From contig JALHMW010000039.1 in NCBI GenBank assembly GCA_022843845.1, positions 1-36,357 on the forward strand: DNA of 36,357 bases. Direction: 5' to 3'. Each line of letters starts with the position of its first letter. Position 1 is the first letter of the stretch. This document shows, piece by piece, positions 15,301-23,909 of the stretch. The DNA is from Archangium sp. GTDB taxonomy: Bacteria; Myxococcota; Myxococcia; Myxococcales; Myxococcaceae. The notes under the pieces were generated by a model. That model was not told the DNA's origin. It did not search any database and saw only the letters and a list, made by a program, of their open reading frames with translations. Both the position numbers and the translations under genes were made by a program.

Positions 15301-16938
15301 GTGCAAGCCTCAGCGGGTCAGCGCGCGCTCGAAGAACACCTGATGCGCGACGCGCCCCAGCGCGAGGCGTCGGTCGCACGCTTCATGACGGTCGCGAGCA
15401 GTCTGTCGGCCGTCGCTGCGTTCCTGCTCGGGCCCCTCATCGGCTGGACGCTCGGCGTGGTGCTGGGCGTCGTGCTTTCGGTCCTCGCGGTGTACTTCTT
15501 CATCCAGGACCGGGCGCTGCGCCGCGGCTGGTACCGGCCCGAGCTGCGCTGGGTGAACGTGGCGGTCGAGGTCTCGGCGCCGTCGATTCTCTTCCTCGCC
15601 GACAGCCAGCTCTACAGCGTCGAGTACGCGCTGACGGCGCCGCCGCTCGTCATGTGGGCGACGCTCGTCGCGCTGTCGGGGTTTCGCGGCAGCCGCGCGC
15701 TCTCCATCGGCGCTGGCACCATCGCGGCGGTCGAGTACGCGTTGCTCTATCTCCTCGTGGCGTGGCCCCGGCTCTCGCCCGAGGCGCTGGTGACGCTCCA
15801 GCCCGGCCTCTTCGCGGTGCGGGTCCTGCTCCTCTTCTCATCGGGCATCGTGACAGCCGTCTTCGTCGGGCACTTCAACCGGCGCGCGGCCGAGGCGCTG
15901 ACCGCGGTGCGCTTGAAGGACGTGATGGGCAAGTACCTGCTGCACGAGCGCGTGGGCTCGGGCGGCATGGCCGAGGTCTTCAGGGCGACGTACAGCCCCG
16001 AGGGCGGCTTCGAGAAGACGGTGGCGCTGAAGAAGATTCTGCCGTCGCTGGGCGCGAACGCCGAGTTCCTGCGCTTGTTCCGTCTCGAGGCCGAGCTGTG
16101 CAGCCGGCTCAATCACCCGAACATCGTGCAGGTGCTCGACTTCGGCCGGCACAGCGACTCGTTCTTCCTCGCCATGGAGTACGTCGACGGGCTCTCGCTC
16201 AAGCGCGTGCTCGACGTGTACCAGGGTGTCGGCCTGCCGCTGTCGGCGGTGACGACTCTGGCCATCGAGCTGTGCCAGGCGCTCGACTACGTGCATCGGC
16301 GTGTCGGCCCCGATGGCCGGCCGATGAACCTCATTCACCGCGACCTGAACCCACCGAACGTTCTCTTGTCGGTGCTGGGTGAGGTGAAGGTGGCCGACTT
16401 CGGCATCGCGCGCGCGGCCACCCGCGCCGACCACACGCAGGTCGGCATCGTGAAGGGCAAGCCGGGCTACCTCGCTCCGGAGCAGGCGGCCGGTGAGCCC
16501 ATCGATGGGCGCGTCGACCTCTTCGCGCTCGGCGTGACGCTGCACGAGGCGTTGACGGGGGCCCGCCTCTTCCCCACGGGAGACGACCCGGTGTCGCTGC
16601 ACGCGGTCTTCTCGATGCCGATTCCCCGGCCGTCAGCGCTGCGACCCGAGGTCCCTGAGGCGCTCGACACCGTGGTGATGAAGCTGCTCGAGCGTGACCT
16701 GGCGAATCGCACGCGCTCGGCCCGTGAGGCGTTGGATGGCTTCCTCGCGGTGAGCGGGCCTGGCGCGGCGTACCCGAGTGGGCAGAAGGAGCTGGTCGCG
16801 TCGGTGAAGCGTGCAGCGGCCGAGTGGCCCGAGCTCGCGCGCCGGGCTGCGGAGCACGCGATGGCGCAGGCGAGCACCGACGTCGCGTCGAGCCCGGTGG
16901 GAGCGACGGACGCGAACAAGCCGCTGTTGCCGTGGTGA
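15301..16938 (+). CDS. Ser/Thr protein kinase with N-terminal multi-pass membrane domain
   Basis: 545 residues from GTG 15301. Residues ~29-183 contain about six hydrophobic segments, a sensory or anchoring membrane domain that comes before the kinase; in most bacterial PknB-like kinases the kinase comes first. The catalytic domain (~205-475) has the Gly loop GSGGMAEVF (from 219), Lys244 in VALKK, catalytic Asp348 in HRDLNPPN, DFG at 366-368 and GYLAPEQ. The Lys usual two residues after catalytic Asp (HRDLK) is Asn350; this HRDxN form occurs in many myxobacterial kinases. The tail after ~480 is Ala-rich and without a known domain. Substrates are unknown; upstream AT-rich DNA suggests regulated expression. 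Confidence 0.93.
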   Translation: MQASAGQRALEEHLMRDAPQREASVARFMTVASSLSAVAAFLLGPLIGWTLGVVLGVVLSVLAVYFFIQDRALRRGWYRPELRWVNVAVEVSAPSILFLADSQLYSVEYALTAPPLVMWATLVALSGFRGSRALSIGAGTIAAVEYALLYLLVAWPRLSPEALVTLQPGLFAVRVLLLFSSGIVTAVFVGHFNRRAAEALTAVRLKDVMGKYLLHERVGSGGMAEVFRATYSPEGGFEKTVALKKILPSLGANAEFLRLFRLEAELCSRLNHPNIVQVLDFGRHSDSFFLAMEYVDGLSLKRVLDVYQGVGLPLSAVTTLAIELCQALDYVHRRVGPDGRPMNLIHRDLNPPNVLLSVLGEVKVADFGIARAATRADHTQVGIVKGKPGYLAPEQAAGEPIDGRVDLFALGVTLHEALTGARLFPTGDDPVSLHAVFSMPIPRPSALRPEVPEALDTVVMKLLERDLANRTRSAREALDGFLAVSGPGAAYPSGQKELVASVKRAAAEWPELARRAAEHAMAQASTDVASSPVGATDANKPLLPW

Positions 16939-16955
16939 CTCGCTCGGAGTGAGGG

Positions 16956-17345
16956 CTACCGCTGCAGCTCGAGCTCGCGGAGCGCCGCGGCGACGTCGAT
17001 GCGCCGGTCGGGACGGAGCGTGATGACGAGATCGTCTCCGTCGGAGCGCACGTCGAGGCTGACGCCGATGGTGCCGCTGCGAACGAGCGCGCGGCGCTGC
17101 CACGCGCGCCAGCGGCCATCGGGCTTCATGGCTTCGAGCTGACGGAGCCACGCCTCTGGCGTGCCGCCGGGCATGACGCGCCAACGGAGCATCGCCTCGG
17201 TGCAGACCTCGAGGCGCTCGCCGGGCGCGTCACTCAGCGCTGTCAGCTCCCAGCCCTTCCACGGCTCGCACGGCGTCACGCGCGAACAGGCAGGCAGCAG
17301 CAGCGCCAGCGCCACCCACGCCGAAGCTGGTCGACCGCGACCCAT
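16956..17345 (-). CDS. Small lipoprotein of unknown function
   Basis: 129 residues from ATG 17345. The signal MGRGRPASAWVALALLLPAC ends in the lipobox LPAC. The mature part has a second Cys pair (CEPWKGWEL, EVCTEAMLRWRV) and a C-terminal strand-rich stretch (GTIGVSLDVRSDGDDLVITL). No family recognised. The start and signal peptide lie inside the left copy of the direct repeat, so its 5' region was affected by the rearrangement. A similar but disrupted reading, MGRGLPASAQAVL, exists on the minus strand of the right copy, as expected if the repeat is a duplicated divergent gene junction. It is convergent with the kinase, 17 bp between stops. Confidence 0.75.
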   Translation of the reverse strand: MGRGRPASAWVALALLLPACSRVTPCEPWKGWELTALSDAPGERLEVCTEAMLRWRVMPGGTPEAWLRQLEAMKPDGRWRAWQRRALVRSGTIGVSLDVRSDGDDLVITLRPDRRIDVAAALRELELQR

Positions 17346-17423
17346 GCCGAGAGACGCTACCCCCGAAGACGATTCGCCTCGCTGAATACACGCCACCGCC
17401 CTTCTCCATCGAGCGCGTGACGC
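17321..17423 (+). repeat. Left copy of ~103-bp direct repeat (pepN 5' end)
   Basis: Aligned with 23808-23909 it shows seven substitutions and one extra C, about 92% identity, in the same orientation. The similarity begins upstream of the pepN start and ends at codon 26. The intervening 6.4 kb holds the iron-acquisition operon. Confidence 0.9.
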
Positions 17424-17430
17424 CGTGGTG
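17344..17430 (+). pseudogene. Frameshifted remnant of a pepN 5' end
   Basis: The ATG at 17344 starts MPRDAT as in intact pepN, but an extra C in the run at 17360-17364 shifts the frame and leads to TGA at codon 14. If that base is ignored, codons 1-26 read like pepN with five synonymous changes and one Ala-to-Ser change, then similarity stops. The synonymous bias means the copy descends from a pepN that was under selection, not from a fresh duplication. It overlaps the start of the minus-strand lipoprotein gene. Confidence 0.75.
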
Positions 17431-17458
17431 AGTCTGCGCGCCGGGCACCTTCAGCGCA

Positions 17459-19918
17459 CTACGGCCACTGCACCCGCACGCCGGCTTGCACCGCAAGCGG
17501 AGCCAGCGGCCTCGCACCGAATGGGCGCCGCGCCACCACCACCTGCTGGTTCGTCAGGTTCATGCCCTGCGCGTAGAACTGAAACAGCCCCACCCGGTAG
17601 CTCGCCGTCGCGTCGAGCAACACCCGCCCCGGCACCGTCGGCTGCGAGAGGCCGTCGCCCGCCTCCTCGACGACGCCACCAGAGAACTCCGCGCCCACCG
17701 ACAGCGACAGCGCGTCGCGGTTGAAGATGAGCCGCGCCGAGCCCTGGTGCATCGGCACGTACGGAATGAGGTCGCCCGCCCGCACCACGCCCCAGATGGG
17801 GTTCGACGAGGTGAAGTCGGACAAGAACCGCGCGCTCGTCAGGGTGTACGTCACCTGAGGCACCAGCTCGATGTCGGCCGGGAGCGGAATCACGACCGAC
17901 GCCAGGGCCTCGAGCCCGACGATGCGCGCCGCGCCCCCGTTGAACTGCCGGTTGAGCGCGTCGTCGACGCAGCCCGTGCTGCCGGTGCACTCCCCGGTGA
18001 TGTTCGAGTACTCGCTCCAGAACCCCACCAGCTCGAGCCGACGACGCCGCGACGGCGACCGAACGCCGAGCTCGCCGTGCAGCGCCCGCTCGGGCCGCAC
18101 GTCCGCCGACTGGCCGGGCGTCACGGGGCTGAAGCCCTGGTGCACACCTCCAAAGACGTTGAGGCCCAGCGGCAACGCCACCACCGCGCCCGCGCCGAAG
18201 AGCGGCACCGCCTGGAGCGACCGCGACGTCTTTCCCGAGAGGTCGTCCTTGAACACCGTGTCGATGAGCTCGACGCGCATGCCCGGCGACACCAGCAGGC
18301 GCCCCCACGTCATGGTGTCATGCAGGTGCAGCGCCCCGGCCCGCGAGAGCCCCCGGTTGAGCGCGTCCTGCGCCACCGGCAAGGCGTCAGGCTCGAGCGC
18401 GCCGCCGACGACTGCGTAGCCGGTGGCGGTGTGGTTGCGCCGAACCTCGTCGTGGTGGAACCGCAGGCCCGCTTCGAGCTCGTGCTGCACTGGCCCGGTC
18501 GTCAGCTTCGCCACCGCCTCGGCCTGCACCCCCTGGCTCACCAGGGTGCGCGCGTTGTTCAGCACGATGAGCGACTCGTCGAGGCTGCTCGAATCGACCG
18601 CCCCGCGCAGCACGCCGAGGTACTGACCGTCGAGTCCTCCGCGCACCGGCTGCACCAACAGCTCGTACAGGCCCGGGCCCCGCCGGAAGCGATCGAGCCG
18701 ATTCCACGCGCGGAACATCGAGTGCCGGTACGCCGCCGCAGACAACGACAACCACGACGCCGGTTGGGCGCTCCAGCGGGCGGTCACCGAGAGCCGGTTC
18801 CACTCCATCCGGTCGAGCGCCGTCGTCGCGTACCGGCGGTTCGGCGTCGCCTCGAAGTCCTCGGTCGACACGCCCAGGTACGTCTCCCGGCTGTCCTCGA
18901 GCGAGAGCGTCGCCTTCACCTCGAGCTGCTGCTGCCACGCGTCGTTGGGGCTCACGCGCCCCTTCAGCATCACCTCGCCGCGCTCGAAGCCGGTGTTGCC
19001 GCCGCGGTCGAGCACCTTGAACCCCTCGTCGCGCAGGAACACGCCCTCGGCGAGCAGGCCCCAGCGCTCCGTGCCCACCGCGGCGACGCCGTGCACCCGC
19101 GCCTGAAAGCGGCTGCCTCCAGCGACGTCGAGCTTGAAGAGGTGCTCCTTCGGCACCTCGCGCGTGCGCAGGTTGATGGCGCCGCCAATCGTCTGGGGGC
19201 CGAACCGAATCGCCGCTGGCCCTTTGTAGACCTCGAGCCCCACCATTCGGGTGACGAGCGGAAAGTAGTACGCGGCGGGAGCGGAGTACGGCGCCGGCGT
19301 GAGCAGCACCCCGTCTTCCATCAGCGTGACCTTCGCGCTCCGATCGGGGTTCGCGCCGCGCAGGCCGATGTTCGGCCGCAGGCCCAGCCCATCTTCTTCA
19401 CGAAAGTACACGCCGGGCACCTCACCCAGGACCCGATGAATGTCGTTGAGCTCGCGGCGCTCGAGGTCTTCCTCGCCGAGCGTCACCGCGCTGCCGGTGA
19501 TGCGACGAACGTCAGGTCCCCGCTGCCCAACCACCTTCGTGGTGAAGCCCACTCCGGCGTCGGCGGCCGGGGTGCCACCGGGCGCCGCTTCGTCCTCCGC
19601 GTCCCACACACCACCATCGGGGCCAGCCGCTGCCTCTTCTGCTTCGAAGGCGCCACCGTCGGGGTCAGCCACCGTCGTGCCACGCGGGGTCGCTTCCTCT
19701 CCCGCGTCGAAGCCGCCACCGTCGGGATCAGCCGCCGTCACGCCACGCGGTGCCGCAGCTTCATCCGCTTCGAAGCTGCCACCGTCGGCGAGCGGCGGCA
19801 GCTCGCTCACTCGCGTGCGGGACTCCCAGTGGCCGCGAGGTTCGTCGAACGAGCCTCCGTCAGCCGAACCGGTCGGCGTCTGGGCGACGAACAACGACAC
19901 GACGACCGGCCACCACAT
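17459..19918 (-). CDS. TonB-dependent outer-membrane receptor (FecA-like)
   Basis: 819 residues from ATG 19918, with GAGGTGA 7 bp upstream overlapping the HTTM stop; GTG 19921 is an alternative. A signal peptide (MMWWPVVVSLFVAQ) is followed by about 100 residues of Asp/Glu/Gly-rich repeats (units near AADPDGGGFDAGEEATPRG), then the plug from about residue 125 (GSAVTLGEEDLERRELNDIH, LRPNIGLRGANPDRS, LMEDGVLLTPAPYS) and a 22-strand-type barrel. The plug matches FecA-like ferric citrate receptors. Last residues VQWP lack a terminal Phe. It is the last gene of the imelysin/HTTM operon, so the role is most likely uptake of iron or another metal complex. The actual ligand is unknown. Confidence 0.93.
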   Translation of the reverse strand: MWWPVVVSLFVAQTPTGSADGGSFDEPRGHWESRTRVSELPPLADGGSFEADEAAAPRGVTAADPDGGGFDAGEEATPRGTTVADPDGGAFEAEEAAAGPDGGVWDAEDEAAPGGTPAADAGVGFTTKVVGQRGPDVRRITGSAVTLGEEDLERRELNDIHRVLGEVPGVYFREEDGLGLRPNIGLRGANPDRSAKVTLMEDGVLLTPAPYSAPAAYYFPLVTRMVGLEVYKGPAAIRFGPQTIGGAINLRTREVPKEHLFKLDVAGGSRFQARVHGVAAVGTERWGLLAEGVFLRDEGFKVLDRGGNTGFERGEVMLKGRVSPNDAWQQQLEVKATLSLEDSRETYLGVSTEDFEATPNRRYATTALDRMEWNRLSVTARWSAQPASWLSLSAAAYRHSMFRAWNRLDRFRRGPGLYELLVQPVRGGLDGQYLGVLRGAVDSSSLDESLIVLNNARTLVSQGVQAEAVAKLTTGPVQHELEAGLRFHHDEVRRNHTATGYAVVGGALEPDALPVAQDALNRGLSRAGALHLHDTMTWGRLLVSPGMRVELIDTVFKDDLSGKTSRSLQAVPLFGAGAVVALPLGLNVFGGVHQGFSPVTPGQSADVRPERALHGELGVRSPSRRRRLELVGFWSEYSNITGECTGSTGCVDDALNRQFNGGAARIVGLEALASVVIPLPADIELVPQVTYTLTSARFLSDFTSSNPIWGVVRAGDLIPYVPMHQGSARLIFNRDALSLSVGAEFSGGVVEEAGDGLSQPTVPGRVLLDATASYRVGLFQFYAQGMNLTNQQVVVARRPFGARPLAPLAVQAGVRVQWP

Positions 19919-19922
19919 CACG

Positions 19923-21233
19923 TCACCTCACCGCGACCGATTCTGGCGACGACGCCCGCCGTGGAGACTCGTTGAGCGCCTGCCGAAGGTTCTCGAGCGT
20001 CATCAGGTCGACCTCGGGCTTGAAGAGCAGCCTCGGCGCGCGCCGATTCAACGACACCCTCGCGTCGACAAACACCTCGACGGGCCGGCCGAGCTTCTGC
20101 GCCAGGTCTCGCCCGAGGTGCCGCCCAAGCTGCACGATGAGGTCCGGCTGGCCGCTCATCTCGTTCGCCTGCCGCGCCGTCAGCACGTCGCGAGGGTCAA
20201 TCTGCCACTCGCGCGTCTCCCCCTTCGCCCGCACCCGGTAGCTCACCGCGCCGTTCTTCTCGCGCAGCATCACCTTCCACGACCAGCGCATGCCCTGTTC
20301 GTCCCACAGCACGTCGTCGCCGAGCAGGTGCGAGCGCAGCGGGAAGAGCGCCTGGAAGGCGACGTACATCGCGAGCCCAACTGCCAGGGCTGCACCGAGC
20401 GGCCGACCGCCCTGCGCCACGGCCACCGGGCGCCACCCGAGCCGCCGCGGCCACGACGGGTCGAGGAACAGCGTTGCGTTCAGCGTCATCAGGAAGGGAA
20501 AGATGCCGATGTCGAAGAGCGCGTGCGTCGCGCCGTGGAACACGAGCACCGCCACCAGCGCGAAAGGCCGGGTTCGCCGCGCCGACAACCAGAACGGAAT
20601 CGTCAGGTCGTAGAGACAAGCGGCCCAGCTCCCCAGGAGCGGCGCGAACGGCAGCGCGAGCAACGGGCCCAGCACGGGCAGGCCCCGGTTCGCCGCGAAC
20701 CACGTCTCGAGCGGCTGGCCGTGCACCAGCCAGTCGGTGTTCACCTTGGCGAGGCCGGCGTGCACGTAGACGACGCCCACCTGAAAACGAAGGAGCCACA
20801 GCGCCCAGCGCGGCAGCGAGGGGCCGTCGAGCGGGAGCACCGTCAGCAGCGCCCCAAGCAGGAACGCGAGGTAGTCGTGGTTCAGGTAGTTGGTGACGTC
20901 GTACAGCTTGAGCCACCCGAAGCAGGCGAGGAAGACGACACCGCCCAGCCGGCGCGCCATGCCGGCCCCGAAGCCCAGCACCACGGCGCCGACCGCGCCC
21001 ACCGCGAGCGCCCACGGCACCAGCGCCTTCGGGATGACGGGAACGAAGGCGAACGCCTCGTACTCGAACCGGAACGTCGGCTCGAGGAACAGCGGCCCCG
21101 TCCACCCCGTCAGGTGGAGGCGAACGAGGGCTCCGGCGAGGAGCAGCCCGATGAGGGCGCGGTACACCCGCACCGACGCGCCGTCTTCCGGGGCGCCGGC
21201 CCAGCCCGCGAGCTGCTCCCACCGCGCGCGCAT
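19923..21233 (-). CDS. HTTM (vitamin K-dependent carboxylase-like) membrane protein
   Basis: 436 residues. The N-terminal two thirds hold several membrane helices with the family's typical YVHAGLAKVNTDWL and NHDYLAFLLGALL stretches; the last ~130 residues form a soluble domain (EKNGAVSYRVRAKG onwards). HTTM proteins are related to gamma-glutamyl carboxylase but most bacterial members have unknown activity. They are repeatedly found with imelysin and TonB receptors, which suggests a role in metal acquisition at the cell surface. Its ATG overlaps the previous stop (ATGA at 21233) and its own stop lies 4 bp before the receptor's ATG, so the operon is tightly coupled. Confidence 0.88.
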   Translation of the reverse strand: MRARWEQLAGWAGAPEDGASVRVYRALIGLLLAGALVRLHLTGWTGPLFLEPTFRFEYEAFAFVPVIPKALVPWALAVGAVGAVVLGFGAGMARRLGGVVFLACFGWLKLYDVTNYLNHDYLAFLLGALLTVLPLDGPSLPRWALWLLRFQVGVVYVHAGLAKVNTDWLVHGQPLETWFAANRGLPVLGPLLALPFAPLLGSWAACLYDLTIPFWLSARRTRPFALVAVLVFHGATHALFDIGIFPFLMTLNATLFLDPSWPRRLGWRPVAVAQGGRPLGAALAVGLAMYVAFQALFPLRSHLLGDDVLWDEQGMRWSWKVMLREKNGAVSYRVRAKGETREWQIDPRDVLTARQANEMSGQPDLIVQLGRHLGRDLAQKLGRPVEVFVDARVSLNRRAPRLLFKPEVDLMTLENLRQALNESPRRASSPESVAVR

Positions 21234-22363
21234 CAGAAGTTGGTCCGGAAGCGCACCATCTCATCGGCGGTGAAGCCGTAGACGGTCTGCAGCTGCATGT
21301 TCGCTGCGAGCAGCGCGTCGATGTCAGGCGGCACCGTCGTCAGCAACTGGAACGCCGTCGAGCCCGCGAGCGAGGGGATCTTCATCGCCGTGAGCACCTG
21401 GTCGATCTGCGCGTCGCTGATGCGCCGGTTCGCCTGCGGCACGGCCTTGAGCCCAAGGAAGAACGAGGCGCCCTCCCCGAGGTCGTGCATCGCCGAAGAC
21501 TTCTTCGCCACGTCGGCCATCGGGTCCTGCAGCTTCGTCGCCGCCGAGTTCACGTAGAAGACGACGGTCGCCGCGAGCATCTCCTCCCACTCGCTCTTGA
21601 TGGTCTCGAGCGCCGCCGTGCGCTCGGCGGTGCAGCTGGCCGAACCGGCCGCGAGCCGCGCGCGAACGAACGCATCTCGCATCGTCGTGTACTGCCCCGT
21701 CATGCCCTGCGGCGTGCGGCGCTTGGCGTACTTCGCCATCAGCTCGTCGCGCCCGGGCGCCGTGGTGTCGTTCTGCGGGAAGTTCGGCGTGGCACCGTAG
21801 AGCGCGAGCAGCTGGTCGATGGACTCCGGCGTCGTCGCCGTCGGCATGCGCTTGACCGCCTCGCCGTAGAACAACGCGCCGTAGAGCCCCTTGTCGATGA
21901 CCTGCCGCAGGTCGACGCCGCGCTCACTGTAGATCCACTGGCTGGTGCCCGAGCCGTAGATGCCGCCGCTCATCGGAGGGTCCATCGGCGTCCACACGCG
22001 GCCCTGGGAGGCGAGGAAGGCGGTGAAGGTCTCCTGGACCACTGGCTGAAAGCCCGCCGCGGTGAGGCTCGAGAGCGACGGCGTGCCGGCGTTGAAGAGC
22101 TCGTCGAGCTGCATGCGCGTCACCGTGGAGCCCGCGTCGAGCTCGGCGGCGCGCATCGGCGCGTTGAGCGCGTTGAGCTTGCCGAGGAGGCTGATCTCGG
22201 CGGCCGCGTTCGTCGCGAAGCCCGCATCGGGGTAGGCGCCGGTGAGCGTCACGGTGCAGCCGGTCGAACCGCCGCCCGCGCCACCACCGCCATCGGGACG
22301 CATGTCCATCGGGCCGCAGGCCGCGAGGGGAAGAACGATCAGACTCAGAAGAACTCGATACAT
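21233..22363 (-). CDS. Imelysin-associated lipoprotein, resembles DUF4856
   Basis: 376 residues from ATG 22363, with AGAGG 5 bp upstream. The lipobox is LAAC (Cys16), followed by a short Gly linker. The body is mainly helical; KGLYGALFYGEAVKRM, ALYGATPNFPQND, SEWEEMLAATVVFYVNSA and LGEGASFFLGLKA follow the order and character of DUF4856 lipoproteins, which occur beside imelysin and HTTM genes. That match is from memory of the pattern, not a search. A periplasmic or surface partner of imelysin in iron handling is likely by context. A near-perfect spacing of 31 bp to the imelysin gene supports one operon. Confidence 0.75.
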   Translation of the reverse strand: MYRVLLSLIVLPLAACGPMDMRPDGGGGAGGGSTGCTVTLTGAYPDAGFATNAAAEISLLGKLNALNAPMRAAELDAGSTVTRMQLDELFNAGTPSLSSLTAAGFQPVVQETFTAFLASQGRVWTPMDPPMSGGIYGSGTSQWIYSERGVDLRQVIDKGLYGALFYGEAVKRMPTATTPESIDQLLALYGATPNFPQNDTTAPGRDELMAKYAKRRTPQGMTGQYTTMRDAFVRARLAAGSASCTAERTAALETIKSEWEEMLAATVVFYVNSAATKLQDPMADVAKKSSAMHDLGEGASFFLGLKAVPQANRRISDAQIDQVLTAMKIPSLAGSTAFQLLTTVPPDIDALLAANMQLQTVYGFTADEMVRFRTNF

Positions 22364-22394
22364 GGTGCCTCTGTGTGACAAGGGTGCACTGCGC

Positions 22395-23594
22395 TCAGTC
22401 GTTGTCGCCGGCCCCCTCCTTGGGGACCTTGAGCGACAACGTGGTGACGAACTGCGACTTGAAGAGGTCGGTGAAGGCCTTGACGGCGGCGTGGAGCGCC
22501 TGGAGCCCGTCGAGGTCCTCGGTGGCGGCGACCGCGACCGGACGCTGGAGCGCGCGCGCGGCGGCCACTGCTGCGTCGAGCTTCTGCAGCATCTCGTCCT
22601 TCAGCGCGCCGGCCCCACGCTCGACGAGCAGGTCGTCGAAGCCCACCGCGCTCGAGGTCTGCTCGAACGAGCCGGTGAAGATGGCGCGCGTCATGACGAG
22701 GTTCTCGACCAGGGCTTTGGTCGACAGCCCGGCGCGGGGCGACTCGGCGAGCGCGGGACACGACTGCGCCATGCACGCCGGGGTGATGCCGGCTGGTGCG
22801 CCCAGCTTGAAGTCCTTCACCCAGCGGTCCGCATAGAAGAGCCCCGCGTAGACGTCGTCGAGGCCGTCCTTCGGCGTGCGCCAGACCGAGCCCATGGCCC
22901 CGGCCTGCGTGAGCTTGTCGCCGAAGCCACCCGGGGCGCTCCACCCATCACGTGCGCGCCGCGCGGTCGCCTCGAGGTGCCGCGCCACGCCGAGCGCCCA
23001 GGCCTTGCGCCGCTCCTGGAGCGCAGGCGAGCCCGCGAGCATGGCCCAGCTGCCGTTGGTGTTGATGGTGGCGTTCGGCAGGCACGCATTCGCCGTCGAC
23101 TGGTTGAAGAGCAGCTCCTCGAGCACCGCGAGGCCCTTCGAGGTGACGAGCGCCGTCGCGAAGTAGGCGTCGTCAGGCGTCGTGTTCGCCACCAGCGCCG
23201 AGTCGACGCGGCAGAGGTTCGTCGTCGGCCACGAGTAGATCTCGTCGCGCAGCCCTTCACCCGCAGTCACCTGCGTCGCCGCGCCGAGGGGCCCGAGCTG
23301 AAGCAACTCGACCCGCTGCCAGGTGAGGAACGCCGTCTCGAACGCCGCCTTCGCCGAGGTGAGCGCTTGCGCGTCTTGCCCTTGCGCCGCGCGCGCCCAG
23401 CCGTCGACCGCCTCACGGAGCGCCGCGAAGTCCGTCACCGTCTTCTCGAGCGCCGGCCGGGCCAGCGCCGCGTCGAACGTCTCGAGCGCCTGGCGCTGGA
23501 GCTGCGCGTCGGAGGGGTTGGGCGTCGGCGAGGGCGTCGTACAGGAGGCCGCGCACCAGATCAGGAGAATATTGAGAACGATTCGCAAATGCAC
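22395..23594 (-). CDS. Imelysin family lipoprotein (peptidase M75)
   Basis: About 399 residues from GTG 23594, the most plausible start because a lipoprotein signal follows (lipobox AASC, Cys18); no strong ribosome site is visible, and the TTG at 23588 is an alternative. The imelysin pattern is clear: FLTWQRVELLQLGPLG near the first third, SKGLAVLEELLF in the middle, and a C-terminal helical repeat with VGFDDLLV. Typical imelysins have GxHxxE near the second position; here the His is absent (GLAVLEE), as in many members. Imelysins are iron-regulated and are thought to bind iron or a carrier rather than cut protein. It heads the operon, and a Fur-box-like sequence overlaps its start. Confidence 0.88.
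   Translation of the reverse strand: MHLRIVLNILLIWCAASCTTPSPTPNPSDAQLQRQALETFDAALARPALEKTVTDFAALREAVDGWARAAQGQDAQALTSAKAAFETAFLTWQRVELLQLGPLGAATQVTAGEGLRDEIYSWPTTNLCRVDSALVANTTPDDAYFATALVTSKGLAVLEELLFNQSTANACLPNATINTNGSWAMLAGSPALQERRKAWALGVARHLEATARRARDGWSAPGGFGDKLTQAGAMGSVWRTPKDGLDDVYAGLFYADRWVKDFKLGAPAGITPACMAQSCPALAESPRAGLSTKALVENLVMTRAIFTGSFEQTSSAVGFDDLLVERGAGALKDEMLQKLDAAVAAARALQRPVAVAATEDLDGLQALHAAVKAFTDLFKSQFVTTLSLKVPKEGAGDND
23573..23587 (-). promoter_or_regulatory. Fur-box-like sequence at head of iron operon
   Basis: TGAGAACGATTCGCA matches 10 of 14 positions of the 7-1-7 Fur consensus TGATAATNATTATCA and has a TGnGAA-N3-TTCnCA symmetry. It sits in an AT-rich stretch (about 23560-23645) unlike the surroundings. 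It overlaps the first codons of imelysin if translation begins at 23594, so either binding lies just inside the gene or the real start is further down. Confidence 0.45.
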
Positions 23595-23807
23595 AATCGC
23601 TAGATAGCTCCAACGAGCGGGGCTTGCCGATGAAAAAATCTCACCGCGCCGATAGGCGAGCTTCTGGGCGGGACCACTGCGCGCCCCGAGCCTCAGAAGT
23701 CGGCGCGATCGAGGTGAGCGGCGCACCCTCAGTGGTCGGTCTCGATTCGTCGCGCGAGGGCTTCCACCGTTCAGCTGGCGTCGCCCGCACGGCCAGCACC
23801 GCCTGGG

Positions 23808-23909
23808 CCGAAGCTGGTAGACCGCGACCCATGCCGAGAGACGCGACCCCGAAGACGATTCGCCTCGCCGAATACACCCCGCCGCCGTTCGCCATCGAGC
23901 GCGTGACGC
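23808..23909 (+). repeat. Right copy of ~103-bp direct repeat (start of intact pepN)
   Basis: This copy covers 23 bp before the pepN ATG and the first 26 codons. It is the partner of 17321-17423. The minus strand of this copy retains a degraded start of the small lipoprotein gene (MGRGLPAS), so both copies carry both sides of one divergent gene junction. Confidence 0.9.

Noticed and set aside
17486..19975. 829-codon plus-strand frame opposite the TonB receptor
   Set aside because: Extremely Arg/His-rich translation without any domain, while the minus strand encodes a clear receptor.
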